Part shown: positions 1 to 5,860 of the stretch, in pieces | Layout: every line of letters starts with the position of its first letter | Position numbering within the stretch: position 1 is the stretch's first letter | NCBI GenBank assembly: GCA_002292185.1 | Contig: DBBL01000174.1 | Coordinates: forward strand, 1-17,344 | Direction: 5' to 3' | DNA: 17,344 bases | Source: Akkermansiaceae bacterium UBA985 | Lineage (GTDB): Bacteria > Verrucomicrobiota > Verrucomicrobiia > Verrucomicrobiales > Akkermansiaceae | Translations under genes and position numbers: made by a program | The notes under the pieces: model-generated | What the model saw: the letters and a program-made list of their open reading frames with translations, nothing else | Databases searched by the model: none | Told to the model about the DNA's origin: nothing

Positions 1-66
1 TTTTCTGACTATGAAGCGCACCTCTCAGTGCTCGATGTTCATCAATCAGTGGATCGCAGAGCCTGA
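1..66 (+). CDS. Possible 3' end of an upstream gene (partial, uncertain)
   Basis: Frame 1 is open from the window edge to a TGA at 64-66, giving about 21 residues ending in VDRRA. It could be the tail of a gene upstream of the phosphofructokinase. Frame 2 and one minus-strand frame are also open here, so the assignment rests only on the stop falling neatly before the next gene. No domain can be recognised in so short a piece. Confidence 0.22.
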   Translation, partial: FSDYEAHLSVLDVHQSVDRRA

Positions 67-69
67 GAA

Positions 70-75
70 TATCAT
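70..75 (+). promoter_or_regulatory. Candidate -10 element of pfkA
   Basis: TATCAT matches the -10 consensus at five of six positions and ends 12 bases before the pfkA ATG, which would give a leader of only about 6 bases. No convincing -35 hexamer lies 16-18 bases upstream. An 8-base T run follows at 75-82. No Shine-Dalgarno sequence precedes the start. Confidence 0.3.
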
Positions 76-87
76 TTTTTTTAAGCG

Positions 88-1050
88 ATGGAAGGAATAG
101 CAATAATGACCTCAGGAGGTGATGCCGCAGGCATGAACCCGGCAATCAAATGCACGGTAGATTACTCACGCATGCTCGGCTACAAGCCGTATCTTGTACA
201 CAACGGCCTACGAGGACTCATCGACGACAACATCGAGGCAGCAAAATCCAGTGATGTGTCAGGCATTCTTCACCGCGGTGGCACGATTTTGCGTTCATCA
301 CGGTCTAAGCGGTTTTTTGAATATGAGCACCGCCAGCAGGCTTATGAAAATCTGCAAAAGCACGGCATCTCCAAGTTAATCGTTATTGGTGGTGACGGAT
401 CGTTCCGAGCACTCAATCAATTCTATAGTGATTTTAAAGTTCCCTTCGCGGGCATTCCCGCAACCATCGACAATGATATTCCAGGGACAGACTACTGCCT
501 TGGGGTGGACACCGCCCTCAACATGATCCGCCAAAATGTGGATAGTATTCGAGACACAGCTAGCTCCTTCAGCCGTGCGTTCGTCATTGAGACGATGGGT
601 CGGCACTGTGGATATCTCGCGATGGCGTCGGCCGTGACCAGTGGTGCTGAGGTTTGTCTGGTTCCTGAGCTTGAGTATGATCTCGAGGCTATTCAGAGAA
701 GACTGCAAAAGGACATCGATAATGGTCGCCAATTTCTCATCGCGATTGTCGCCGAGGGATGCCAGATGGGTGATTACCTGACCAGATGGATCAAGGACAA
801 ACTAAAAATGGATGCTCGTCTAACTATCCTGGGACACATCCAGCGAGGTGGTTCTCCCACCGTGCGGGACCGCCTCATGGCCTTTAAATTTGGCATTGCT
901 GCGGTTGACTCACTGCACCGAGGAGAAACCAACAAGATCATGGTCTACAAGTCAGGCAGTTACTCTACCGTGCCGATCCATGAGCTCACCGGTCAAACGG
1001 CGGGTATTGACCCAATCCTAATAGAGATCTGCAAGCCGCTTTGCCGCTAA
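88..1050 (+). CDS. pfkA: ATP-dependent 6-phosphofructokinase
   Basis: Phosphorylates fructose 6-phosphate to fructose 1,6-bisphosphate, the committed step of glycolysis, in the cytosol. At 320 residues it has the length of bacterial PfkA. Visible motifs are the N-terminal TSGGDAAGMN loop (8-17), Arg72 in the GGT..RSSR segment, GGDGS (101-105), TIDND (126-130, catalytic Asp128), MGR (170-172) and GHIQRGGSP (249-257). Gly in GGDGS and Ala before TIDND, rather than the Asp and Lys seen in pyrophosphate-dependent enzymes, indicate ATP as phosphoryl donor. The start is well fixed: an in-frame TAA lies at 82-84, and the first beta strand GIAI begins right after Met1, so the internal ATG at 106 is too late. 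The gene stands alone and converges with the prenyl synthase gene. Confidence 0.95.
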   Translation: MEGIAIMTSGGDAAGMNPAIKCTVDYSRMLGYKPYLVHNGLRGLIDDNIEAAKSSDVSGILHRGGTILRSSRSKRFFEYEHRQQAYENLQKHGISKLIVIGGDGSFRALNQFYSDFKVPFAGIPATIDNDIPGTDYCLGVDTALNMIRQNVDSIRDTASSFSRAFVIETMGRHCGYLAMASAVTSGAEVCLVPELEYDLEAIQRRLQKDIDNGRQFLIAIVAEGCQMGDYLTRWIKDKLKMDARLTILGHIQRGGSPTVRDRLMAFKFGIAAVDSLHRGETNKIMVYKSGSYSTVPIHELTGQTAGIDPILIEICKPLCR

Positions 1051-1052
1051 TC

Positions 1053-1080
1053 ACTCAGCTCAATCTTGGGCTGAGTCTTT
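1053..1080 (+). terminator. Hairpin between convergent pfkA and ispA, likely terminator
   Basis: ACTCAGC (1053-1059) pairs perfectly with GCTGAGT (1070-1076). Adding a T-G wobble, C-G and A-T extends the stem to about 10 pairs with a 4-base loop. CTTT follows, so the T tract is short. It starts two bases after the pfkA stop and probably ends the pfkA transcript. It has no T run on the minus side, so its role for ispA is doubtful. Confidence 0.55.
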
Positions 1081-1109
1081 GGTCGAATCTTGAGGCCAAC
1101 CCTTAGCGG

Positions 1110-1994
1110 TTAATATTCGCGCTCCAAGAGATAGCGTGCGATCTGCTCGAGTCGTTTGCCCTTGCTGCCAAAAACAGTGAGGGCGCTGAGTGCTCTTTTA
1201 GTAAGTCTGGCAGCCTCTTTTCTGGAGGCCTCGAGACCAAGAACTGCTGGGTAGGTTGACTTATCCACCGCTTCGTCCTTGCCTGCTGTTTTACCCAGCA
1301 TTTCTGTTGTCTGGGTGACATCAAGAATGTCGTCGATGACCTGAAAGGCGAGACCGAGGTTATAACCAAAGGTGGTGAGTGCCTCGAGCCTACGCGGGGT
1401 GGCGTTGGCAGACATCGCACCAAGGCGCACGGAGGTGGTCAGCAGTGCCGCGGTTTTCGCTTCGTGAATTTTGACCAGGTCTTTCTTGCCGAGTTTTTTG
1501 CCTTCTCCTTCGAGATCAAGCACCTGACCGCCAATGAGCTTTCGACTTCCACCCGTAAGGGCTATTTCTTCGACATACTCCTTCACTCCATATCGCTTTG
1601 TCACTGGAGTTTGGGCAATAATCGCAAAAACTTCGGTTAAAAGCGCATCACCAGTGAGCACCGCCATGCCCTCACCAAACACCTTGTGAGAAGTCGGCCG
1701 GCCACGGCGTAAATCATCATCATCCATGCTGGGCAGATCATCATGCACCAGTGAATAGGTGTGCATGACTTCGGTAGCACATGCTGGGGCAAGCGCGTCA
1801 TCTGTATGACCACCACAGACTTCAGCCGCAGCAAGACATAGAATAGGACGCAGACGTTTACCGCCGGCAAAGATGCTGTAGCGCATCGCCTTGTGAATCG
1901 TTTGGGGCTTGGTGCTCTCACGCGGCAAAAATTTACCCAGCGCGGAATCCACTTCTTTCTGCTTGGCCCTAAGCCACGGTTTAAGATCGTCCAT
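1110..1994 (-). CDS. ispA: Farnesyl diphosphate synthase (polyprenyl synthetase family)
   Basis: Condenses isopentenyl diphosphate with dimethylallyl and geranyl diphosphate to make farnesyl diphosphate, the primer for undecaprenyl carrier lipid and quinone side chains. The 294-residue protein shows GGKRLRP (44-50), the first Asp-rich motif DDLPSMD (85-91) followed by DDDLRRGRPT, and the second motif DDILD (221-225). The YSLVH just before the first motif is nearly that of E. coli IspA (Tyr five residues upstream), and the four-residue spacing between the aspartates is the bacterial short-chain type. A geranylgeranyl product cannot be excluded. ATG 1994 fits the family N-terminus. The gene lies 28 bases downstream of asd and is probably cotranscribed with it. 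Confidence 0.9.
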   Translation of the reverse strand: MDDLKPWLRAKQKEVDSALGKFLPRESTKPQTIHKAMRYSIFAGGKRLRPILCLAAAEVCGGHTDDALAPACATEVMHTYSLVHDDLPSMDDDDLRRGRPTSHKVFGEGMAVLTGDALLTEVFAIIAQTPVTKRYGVKEYVEEIALTGGSRKLIGGQVLDLEGEGKKLGKKDLVKIHEAKTAALLTTSVRLGAMSANATPRRLEALTTFGYNLGLAFQVIDDILDVTQTTEMLGKTAGKDEAVDKSTYPAVLGLEASRKEAARLTKRALSALTVFGSKGKRLEQIARYLLEREY

Positions 1995-2022
1995 CAGGCT
2001 GGTGATAGCGGATTAGCCTCTA

Positions 2023-3039
2023 TTAGACAAGCTCAGCAATCTGAACCGCATTGAGTGCTGCGCCCTTGCGAACTTGATCTCCCACCACCCACAAAGCGAG
2101 GGCGTTATCAAACACCATGTCCTTACGGATACGACCTACAAGACAGTTGTCCTTTTTGGTTGTGTCCAGTGGCACAGGATAAAGGCTGTTCTCAGGATCG
2201 TCTTTGGCGTCTACACCCGGGAAGTTGGCATAGACAGCACGAGCCTCGGCGACATCAACAGGACGTTCAAATTGAGCGGTGACACTGACGGAGTGAGATC
2301 GATGCACTGGAACACGCACGCAGGTGCATGTGACTCTAAGGTCGGGAAGGTTGAGAATTTTACGACTCTCGTTGAGCATTTTCAGCTCTTCCTTGGTGTA
2401 GCCATTATCAGTGAAGGCATCCACATGCGGAATGACGTTGGAGGCAATCTGGTGTGGGTAAACATTTTTCATGTCCTCGGTGACCTCTCCACCAGCACCC
2501 AATACTTTGATCTGCTCGTCGAGCTCGATGATGCCCTGGGCCCCACTTCCGGAGACTGCCTGGTAACTAGAAGCAATAATACTGCGCAGGCCGTAGAGCT
2601 TGTGCAGCGGGCTCAAAGCCATCAGGGTAATAATGGTGGTGCAATTGGGGTTGGCAATGATCCCTTTTGGCCTGTCCTTGATCGCCTCTGGGTTAACCTC
2701 GGGAACGACCAGAGGCACTTGATCATCCATACGGAAAGCCGATGAGTTATCAATGACGACGGCTCCAGCTGCAGCAGCACTTGGGGCGTATTCCAGAGAT
2801 AAGTGGCCACCAGCGCTAAATAGGGCGATATCCACTCCCTCGAAGCTTTCATGTGTTAATTCCTTAACTTTGATTAAATTCCCTCTGAATGGAATCTCTT
2901 TGCCAGCAGATCTGGCGGAAGCTAGCAAGGTTAGTTCACCAATTGGGAAATTACGCTCATCTAAACAATCTAGCATTTCCTGCCCAACTGCACCCGTAGC
3001 CCCCACGATTGCTACATGTTTTGCTTCTGAAATGGTCAT
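2023..3039 (-). CDS. asd: Aspartate-semialdehyde dehydrogenase
   Basis: Reduces aspartyl phosphate to aspartate semialdehyde with NADPH, the branch point to lysine/diaminopimelate, threonine and methionine. From the chosen start (338 residues) the protein shows GATGAVG (13-19, nucleotide binding), NPNCT with the catalytic Cys133, and VRVPVHRSHS with the probable catalytic His249. The usual Gly in the last motif (GHS) is Ser here. Three in-frame ATGs exist, at 3087, 3054 and 3039. I prefer 3039 because MTISEAKHVAIVG begins at the usual distance from the first beta strand, whereas the extra 16 residues look unlike the family. None has a good ribosome binding site. Tandem stops (TAA TAG) end the gene. 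It heads a minus-strand pair with ispA and is divergent from the gene at 3188. Confidence 0.92.
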   Translation of the reverse strand: MTISEAKHVAIVGATGAVGQEMLDCLDERNFPIGELTLLASARSAGKEIPFRGNLIKVKELTHESFEGVDIALFSAGGHLSLEYAPSAAAAGAVVIDNSSAFRMDDQVPLVVPEVNPEAIKDRPKGIIANPNCTTIITLMALSPLHKLYGLRSIIASSYQAVSGSGAQGIIELDEQIKVLGAGGEVTEDMKNVYPHQIASNVIPHVDAFTDNGYTKEELKMLNESRKILNLPDLRVTCTCVRVPVHRSHSVSVTAQFERPVDVAEARAVYANFPGVDAKDDPENSLYPVPLDTTKKDNCLVGRIRKDMVFDNALALWVVGDQVRKGAALNAVQIAELV

Positions 3040-3152
3040 GACAGATGCTGACATCGCTGAAATACAAGGCCCTGTCAACTCTGGCATCCTGTCAATTTGT
3101 CATTTCTCACAGGCAAAAAAAAATGCGATTTTCCGCTTTTTCTTATTTTCAT

Positions 3153-3181
3153 TTAGCACAAACGCAATAATGTGGTATGAT
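3153..3181 (+). promoter_or_regulatory. Promoter placing transcription start at the ATG of the 3188 gene
   Basis: A -35-like TTAGCA (3153-3158) is followed after exactly 17 bases by TATGAT (3176-3181), preceded by TGG, so the -10 is of the extended TGn type. With the last T at position -7, transcription would begin at 3188, the A of the ATG, giving a leaderless mRNA. This also supports 3188 over the in-frame ATG at 3170, which lies upstream of the -10. Confidence 0.5.
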
Positions 3182-3187
3182 TTGCCC

Positions 3188-3496
3188 ATGGCTATTACGA
3201 AAAGAACTCGTTTCTCTCGCCGCGTCCCAGATCACGTGACTGATGAAATCGTCAATGTATTAGGGGATGATGACAGCTTCTTTGGATTCAATGATTTATT
3301 TGAAGCTGTTTACGCGCGACTCAAGGAACGCAACGCCGTCAGCGGTGGAGAAGAAATGCTCCGTCTCCGCTCATACGAAAAACTACAAAACCTTGTCACC
3401 CGCGGGATGATCGAAAAAGAAGGCAAAGAGTATAAAGGATTGGCTAAGCTATCTGAAGCTCACAGTGACTTCTTGGCCGCTCAAGATTCTGCCTAG
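3188..3496 (+). CDS. Small winged-helix-like hypothetical protein
   Basis: A 102-residue soluble protein that I do not recognise as a named family. The N-terminus is basic (TKRTRFSRR, 4-12). Predicted helices at about 16-25 and 35-48 precede an amphipathic helix (57-72) and the segment RGMIEKEGKEYKGL (72-85), which looks like a winged-helix wing of two short strands; a DNA- or RNA-binding role is inference from this pattern. There is no signal peptide or membrane segment. ATG 3188 is chosen over ATG 3170 because the likely -10 lies between them. It is divergent from asd and followed by a strong terminator, so it is probably transcribed alone. Confidence 0.75.
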   Translation: MAITKRTRFSRRVPDHVTDEIVNVLGDDDSFFGFNDLFEAVYARLKERNAVSGGEEMLRLRSYEKLQNLVTRGMIEKEGKEYKGLAKLSEAHSDFLAAQDSA

Positions 3497-3564
3497 GTTC
3501 GGCCTAGCGATCTAAGATCCCTCAACAAAATTTCGTGCTGGTTATTACCATGCGAACTGTTTTA

Positions 3565-3609
3565 AAAACCCGCATCACCAAATCACTAGGTGGTGCGGGT
3601 TTTCTTTTT
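3565..3609 (+). terminator. Strong rho-independent terminator
   Basis: The 15-base arm at 3565-3579 (AAAACCCGCATCACC) pairs with 3589-3603 (GGTGGTGCGGGTTTT), with one wobble, around a 9-base loop. It is followed by CTTTTT. The A-rich 5' flank and T-rich 3' flank are typical. It ends the transcript of the 3188 gene and insulates nuoA. Confidence 0.9.
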
Positions 3610-3646
3610 AGCTGCACTGCTTAACACCATTACTCAGTAACTACTG

Positions 3647-3652
3647 TATATT
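3647..3652 (+). promoter_or_regulatory. Candidate -10 element of nuoA
   Basis: TATATT ends 7 bases before the nuoA ATG, so transcription would start at about 3659-3660, again a leaderless or nearly leaderless mRNA. A TTAACA at 3621-3626 resembles a -35 but its 20-base spacing is too long, so recognition of the upstream element is uncertain. Confidence 0.35.
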
Positions 3653-3659
3653 CAAAACG

Positions 3660-4031
3660 ATGATCGAGAATTACTTACCCGTTGTCATGCAGGCCATGGT
3701 CGCTATCGGATTTTGTGCCACCATGCTCATTATGAGTGTTCTCCTGGGCAAAAAAGGCAGCAAAAACTCATTCAAGGACACTCCCTATGAGTGCGGTATG
3801 CTTCCCATTGGTGACGGCGCACCTCGATTCAGTGTAAAGTTTTACCTCGTGGCGATGTTATTTGTCATTTTTGATATCGAGGTTGTTTTCCTCTACCCCT
3901 GGGCCGTTCAATTCCGTGAGCTCACCGCTACAGGGAATATGGCATTTTACAGCGTTTGTGGATTTGTAGGCATACTCACCGTAGCCTATGTCTATGCCCT
4001 CAAAAAAGGGGCACTCAACTGGAAAGCCTGA
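3660..4031 (+). CDS. nuoA: NADH-quinone oxidoreductase subunit A
   Basis: A small membrane subunit of respiratory complex I, near the quinone channel at the junction of the membrane and peripheral arms. The 123-residue protein has the family's three membrane helices (about 6-30, 61-82, 97-115), the YECG motif (43-46) in the long loop and FDIEVVFLYPWA (71-82) in helix 2. It ends in the usual KKGALNW tail. ATG 3660 gives the standard N-terminus. It stands alone: a strong terminator lies upstream, and no nuoB, nuoC or nuoD follows, although this subunit normally opens the nuo operon. Confidence 0.93.
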   Translation: MIENYLPVVMQAMVAIGFCATMLIMSVLLGKKGSKNSFKDTPYECGMLPIGDGAPRFSVKFYLVAMLFVIFDIEVVFLYPWAVQFRELTATGNMAFYSVCGFVGILTVAYVYALKKGALNWKA

Positions 4032-4063
4032 GCTGACCAAGATCTTATCTGCTTCTCACCGCG

Positions 4064-4228
4064 ATGCAGAAATACTTGAGCTGCCGTTCGATCTATTCTG
4101 TGGCTGTCGTGACATTCACCTTACCTATTATCGTCAGGGCACACACTGACTCAGAGGTGCAGCCCCCTGCCCTGAACAATTTTCCTCCATTGACTCGTTG
4201 CAACTCTAAGACTAGTATATCTAGCTGA
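4064..4228 (+). CDS. Possible small secreted peptide (54 residues, uncertain)
   Basis: This ORF runs from ATG 4064 to TGA 4226-4228 between nuoA and the TPR-like gene. Its N-terminus looks like a signal peptide: a Lys and an Arg near the start, a hydrophobic stretch (about 10-24) and an RAH-type cleavage region, followed by a short Pro- and Ser-containing tail. No Shine-Dalgarno sequence or clear promoter precedes it, and no homologous family is recognised. It could be chance. The rest of the 217-base gap between nuoA and 4249 holds only the promoter candidate at 4190-4218. Confidence 0.25.
   Translation: MQKYLSCRSIYSVAVVTFTLPIIVRAHTDSEVQPPALNNFPPLTRCNSKTSISS
4190..4218 (+). promoter_or_regulatory. 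Candidate promoter of the 4249 gene
   Basis: TTGACT (4190-4195, five of six matches to -35) is followed after 17 bases by TAGTAT (4213-4218, four of six). Transcription would begin near 4225, giving a leader of about 24 bases. The overlapping TATATC (4216-4221) is an alternative -10 with a 20-base spacing. Confidence 0.35.
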
Positions 4229-4248
4229 GATAGAAGTTCATTGATTAG

Positions 4249-5487
4249 ATGCAAACACAAGGATCCTATAGTGAAAATGCGCCCGTCAAGCAATCGGCCG
4301 GCGATCCATCTTCTAGGCCAACGTTTCTCATTGCATGCTGGCTTCTTGCCCTGCTCGCATTTGCTCAGCTCATCACCATAGGTGCTGCCCTCACATCAGG
4401 TAGAACGGTGGCAGCTGCCCCAAAAACTATCCCAAAAACTGTCCCAAAGGCTGTCACAAAAACTATAAGCGCACCCCTCAGGGTGAACAACCCTGAGGCC
4501 ATTAAGCCAAGGAGTATTGACGAAATTCTCGCTAGTGTCGGGCCTCGCTCTAGATCAGCCCCAACGATCACTCATTCAAAGCCAACAATTGGCGCAGTTG
4601 AGTTGACAGCGACCACCGGAGGCACTGTGTCAGGCACTGCGATTACCGTGACCCCCTCAGGGTATGGTTCTAGCATGATTGCCGATCCTGTCGCCGAACG
4701 ACTGGTTCGCGAATCCCGCGCTCTTCAGCTCGATGGCGATATGATGCGCGCCATGCTCAAGCTTGACGAAGCCGCCCGCCGCGACCCCTCTGAAGCAGCG
4801 GTCATTTACCATAAAGGCTTACTCTTTGAGGAAATGGGTTTGTACACCAAAGCTGCGGACCAATACCAACAAGTGCAGCAAATGGGCATCAAGGCCGGAG
4901 CCTATTTTAGACTCTCCGCCAAGAAGTTAACCAAGGGCATGGATGTTGCCCATGCGCACAGGCCCGTCATATCGATTGGGCCTATGAATGCACGCCCAGG
5001 CAATGGAGCAATGGCTGGCAAACAGACCAACGTAGCGGTCACTATTCTTGCCAGACCAGACAAAGCCATCAATCCAGCAGATGTTCATGTGCAGGTTCAT
5101 TTCTATGATAGGCTCAATAGTGGCGAAATTAAAAAGGCCAGTTCCCTTGCCAAAATCGATTATTCTTGGGATGAGCCAGCGGATTGGAAAGGAGCGAGTC
5201 GTGAAGAGACAGTGCATTTTTCCTATGCGATTCCAGAGGCAGACCGTGCCGAGGCACATTTATTCGGGCGGCGAGAGTTCTTTGGTTATGTCGTAGAGCT
5301 CGTCTACAAGGGCGAGGTGATCGATCAACAGGCATCTCCACGCAGATTAAACAGTATTCACGGCGATCATATTTCACCGCAATACAATCATTCCCTGCCT
5401 TGGCTCCCAGGAGATCAAAACTCATTGTTACCCAGTAAAGATGATTTTGATTACGATGATGACTTACCATCCCTGCCTCAGCGTTGA
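4249..5487 (+). CDS. Membrane-anchored protein with TPR-like repeats, function unknown
   Basis: A 412-residue protein without a recognised name. A 25-residue cytoplasmic N-terminus is followed by one membrane helix (about 26-48) and a linker with a four-unit Pro-Lys-Thr-type repeat (58-73), so most of the chain should lie outside the inner membrane. Residues 145-231 form amphipathic helices with TPR spacing (a DEAARRDPSEAA segment, then HKGLLFEEMGLYTKAADQYQQV), about two tetratricopeptide units. The 240-360 part is probably beta-rich, and the C-terminus is acidic (DDFDYDDDLP, 396-405). Such architecture is typical of envelope scaffold proteins, but that role is inference. It is preceded by its own promoter candidate and is not close enough to nuoA to imply an operon. 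Confidence 0.85.
   Translation: MQTQGSYSENAPVKQSAGDPSSRPTFLIACWLLALLAFAQLITIGAALTSGRTVAAAPKTIPKTVPKAVTKTISAPLRVNNPEAIKPRSIDEILASVGPRSRSAPTITHSKPTIGAVELTATTGGTVSGTAITVTPSGYGSSMIADPVAERLVRESRALQLDGDMMRAMLKLDEAARRDPSEAAVIYHKGLLFEEMGLYTKAADQYQQVQQMGIKAGAYFRLSAKKLTKGMDVAHAHRPVISIGPMNARPGNGAMAGKQTNVAVTILARPDKAINPADVHVQVHFYDRLNSGEIKKASSLAKIDYSWDEPADWKGASREETVHFSYAIPEADRAEAHLFGRREFFGYVVELVYKGEVIDQQASPRRLNSIHGDHISPQYNHSLPWLPGDQNSLLPSKDDFDYDDDLPSLPQR
4420..4467 (+). repeat. Four tandem 12-base repeats encoding Pro-Lys-Thr-Ile/Val
   Basis: Four successive 12-base units (CCAAAAACTATC and variants) encode PKTI, PKTV, PKAV and TKTI. The units are in frame, so copy-number changes would only lengthen the basic linker after the membrane helix. 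The slippage-prone A runs suggest recent expansion. Confidence 0.75.
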
Positions 5488-5574
5488 TTTACGGGGAGGT
5501 GGTTGATTGGTCGCCCTTGATCGCTTCACAAGCATCGTGCAACGCGAACGCAGGTCCACCAGGTGAAAACCACA

Positions 5575-5629
5575 CTGGGCGTCCCAGCGACATGGGTCGA
5601 CTACTCGACGCTGATCGCGACATGCCCAG
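5575..5629. repeat. Extended imperfect hairpin
   Basis: CTGGGC (5575-5580) pairs with GCCCAG (5624-5629). GTC pairs with GAC inside a 2-base bulge, then CAGCG (5585-5589) with CGCTG (5609-5613) and TCGA (5597-5600) with TCGA (5605-5608), around a CTAC loop. This gives 18 pairs in four blocks on one axis. A competing local stem, CTGGG-CGT-CCCAG (5575-5587), could switch with it. There is no T tract directly after it, so it is not a standard terminator. Confidence 0.5.
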
Positions 5630-5670
5630 GCCACCACTAGGAATTTTCTTTTGAGGGAAGTGCTCGGAGG

Positions 5671-5691
5671 TGCTTGCATGGGTGGCAAGCA
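5671..5691. repeat. Perfect 7-base inverted repeat
   Basis: TGCTTGC (5671-5677) and GCAAGCA (5685-5691) flank a 7-base loop. It lies 170 bases before the desaturase start, too far upstream of the likely transcription start at about 5850 to be in the leader. It could be an operator or part of the structured stretch. Confidence 0.4.
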
Positions 5692-5837
5692 GGTGTATCG
5701 TCTCGCCCGATCACACACCCAGCTGGTCAAGGGTTCGGCGGATCGTTAAGCCGCAGTCTAAGCCTCTACCTTGTGCACATCACTGAGCAACAAGCCCTTG
5801 AAGTTTTAGATGCAACTTTCATTCGCAATCACTTTCA

Positions 5838-5843
5838 TATAAT
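5838..5843 (+). promoter_or_regulatory. -10 element of the desaturase gene
   Basis: A perfect TATAAT ends 17 bases before the ATG at 5861, predicting a start near 5850 and a leader of about 11 bases. No good -35 hexamer is present at 16-18 bases, so the promoter may need an activator. Confidence 0.45.
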
Positions 5844-5860
5844 TACCTGTCACCTATAAA

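Larger units (their letters stand above)
5488..5860. other. 373-base gene-poor stretch with strong secondary structure
   Basis: No ORF with family resemblance is visible on either strand, and I find no tRNA, tmRNA, RNase P, SRP RNA or riboswitch signature. The 5490-5640 part looks more GC-rich than its flanks and holds an extended imperfect hairpin (5575-5629) and an 8-base direct repeat GCGACATG (5587-5594 and 5617-5624). A second perfect hairpin lies at 5671-5691. The last 25 bases contain the desaturase -10. A structured RNA, a dispersed intergenic repeat or a decayed gene are all possible. Confidence 0.5.

Noticed and set aside
2074..2745. 223-codon plus-strand ORF
   Set aside because: It lies wholly antisense to asd, which has clear catalytic motifs. 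The translation has no family resemblance and is explained by codon bias of the real gene.
3073..3095. Two TTGACA hexamers upstream of asd (minus strand)
   Set aside because: No -10-like hexamer lies 16-18 bases downstream of either copy, and both fall within or beside the possible extended asd reading frame.
3494..3509. CTAGG-TTCGG-CCTAG hairpin at the stop of the 3188 gene
   Set aside because: Only five pairs and no T run; the strong terminator at 3565-3609 is the real transcript end.
5464..5730. 88-codon minus-strand ORF across the gene-free stretch
   Set aside because: It overlaps the end of the 4249 gene, its Cys/Arg/Trp-rich translation looks like non-coding DNA, and it has no start signal. 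The palindromes explain the open frame better.
5674..5859. 61-codon plus-strand ORF before the desaturase
   Set aside because: It contains the desaturase -10 and ends two bases before its ATG, has an unremarkable translation and no ribosome site.
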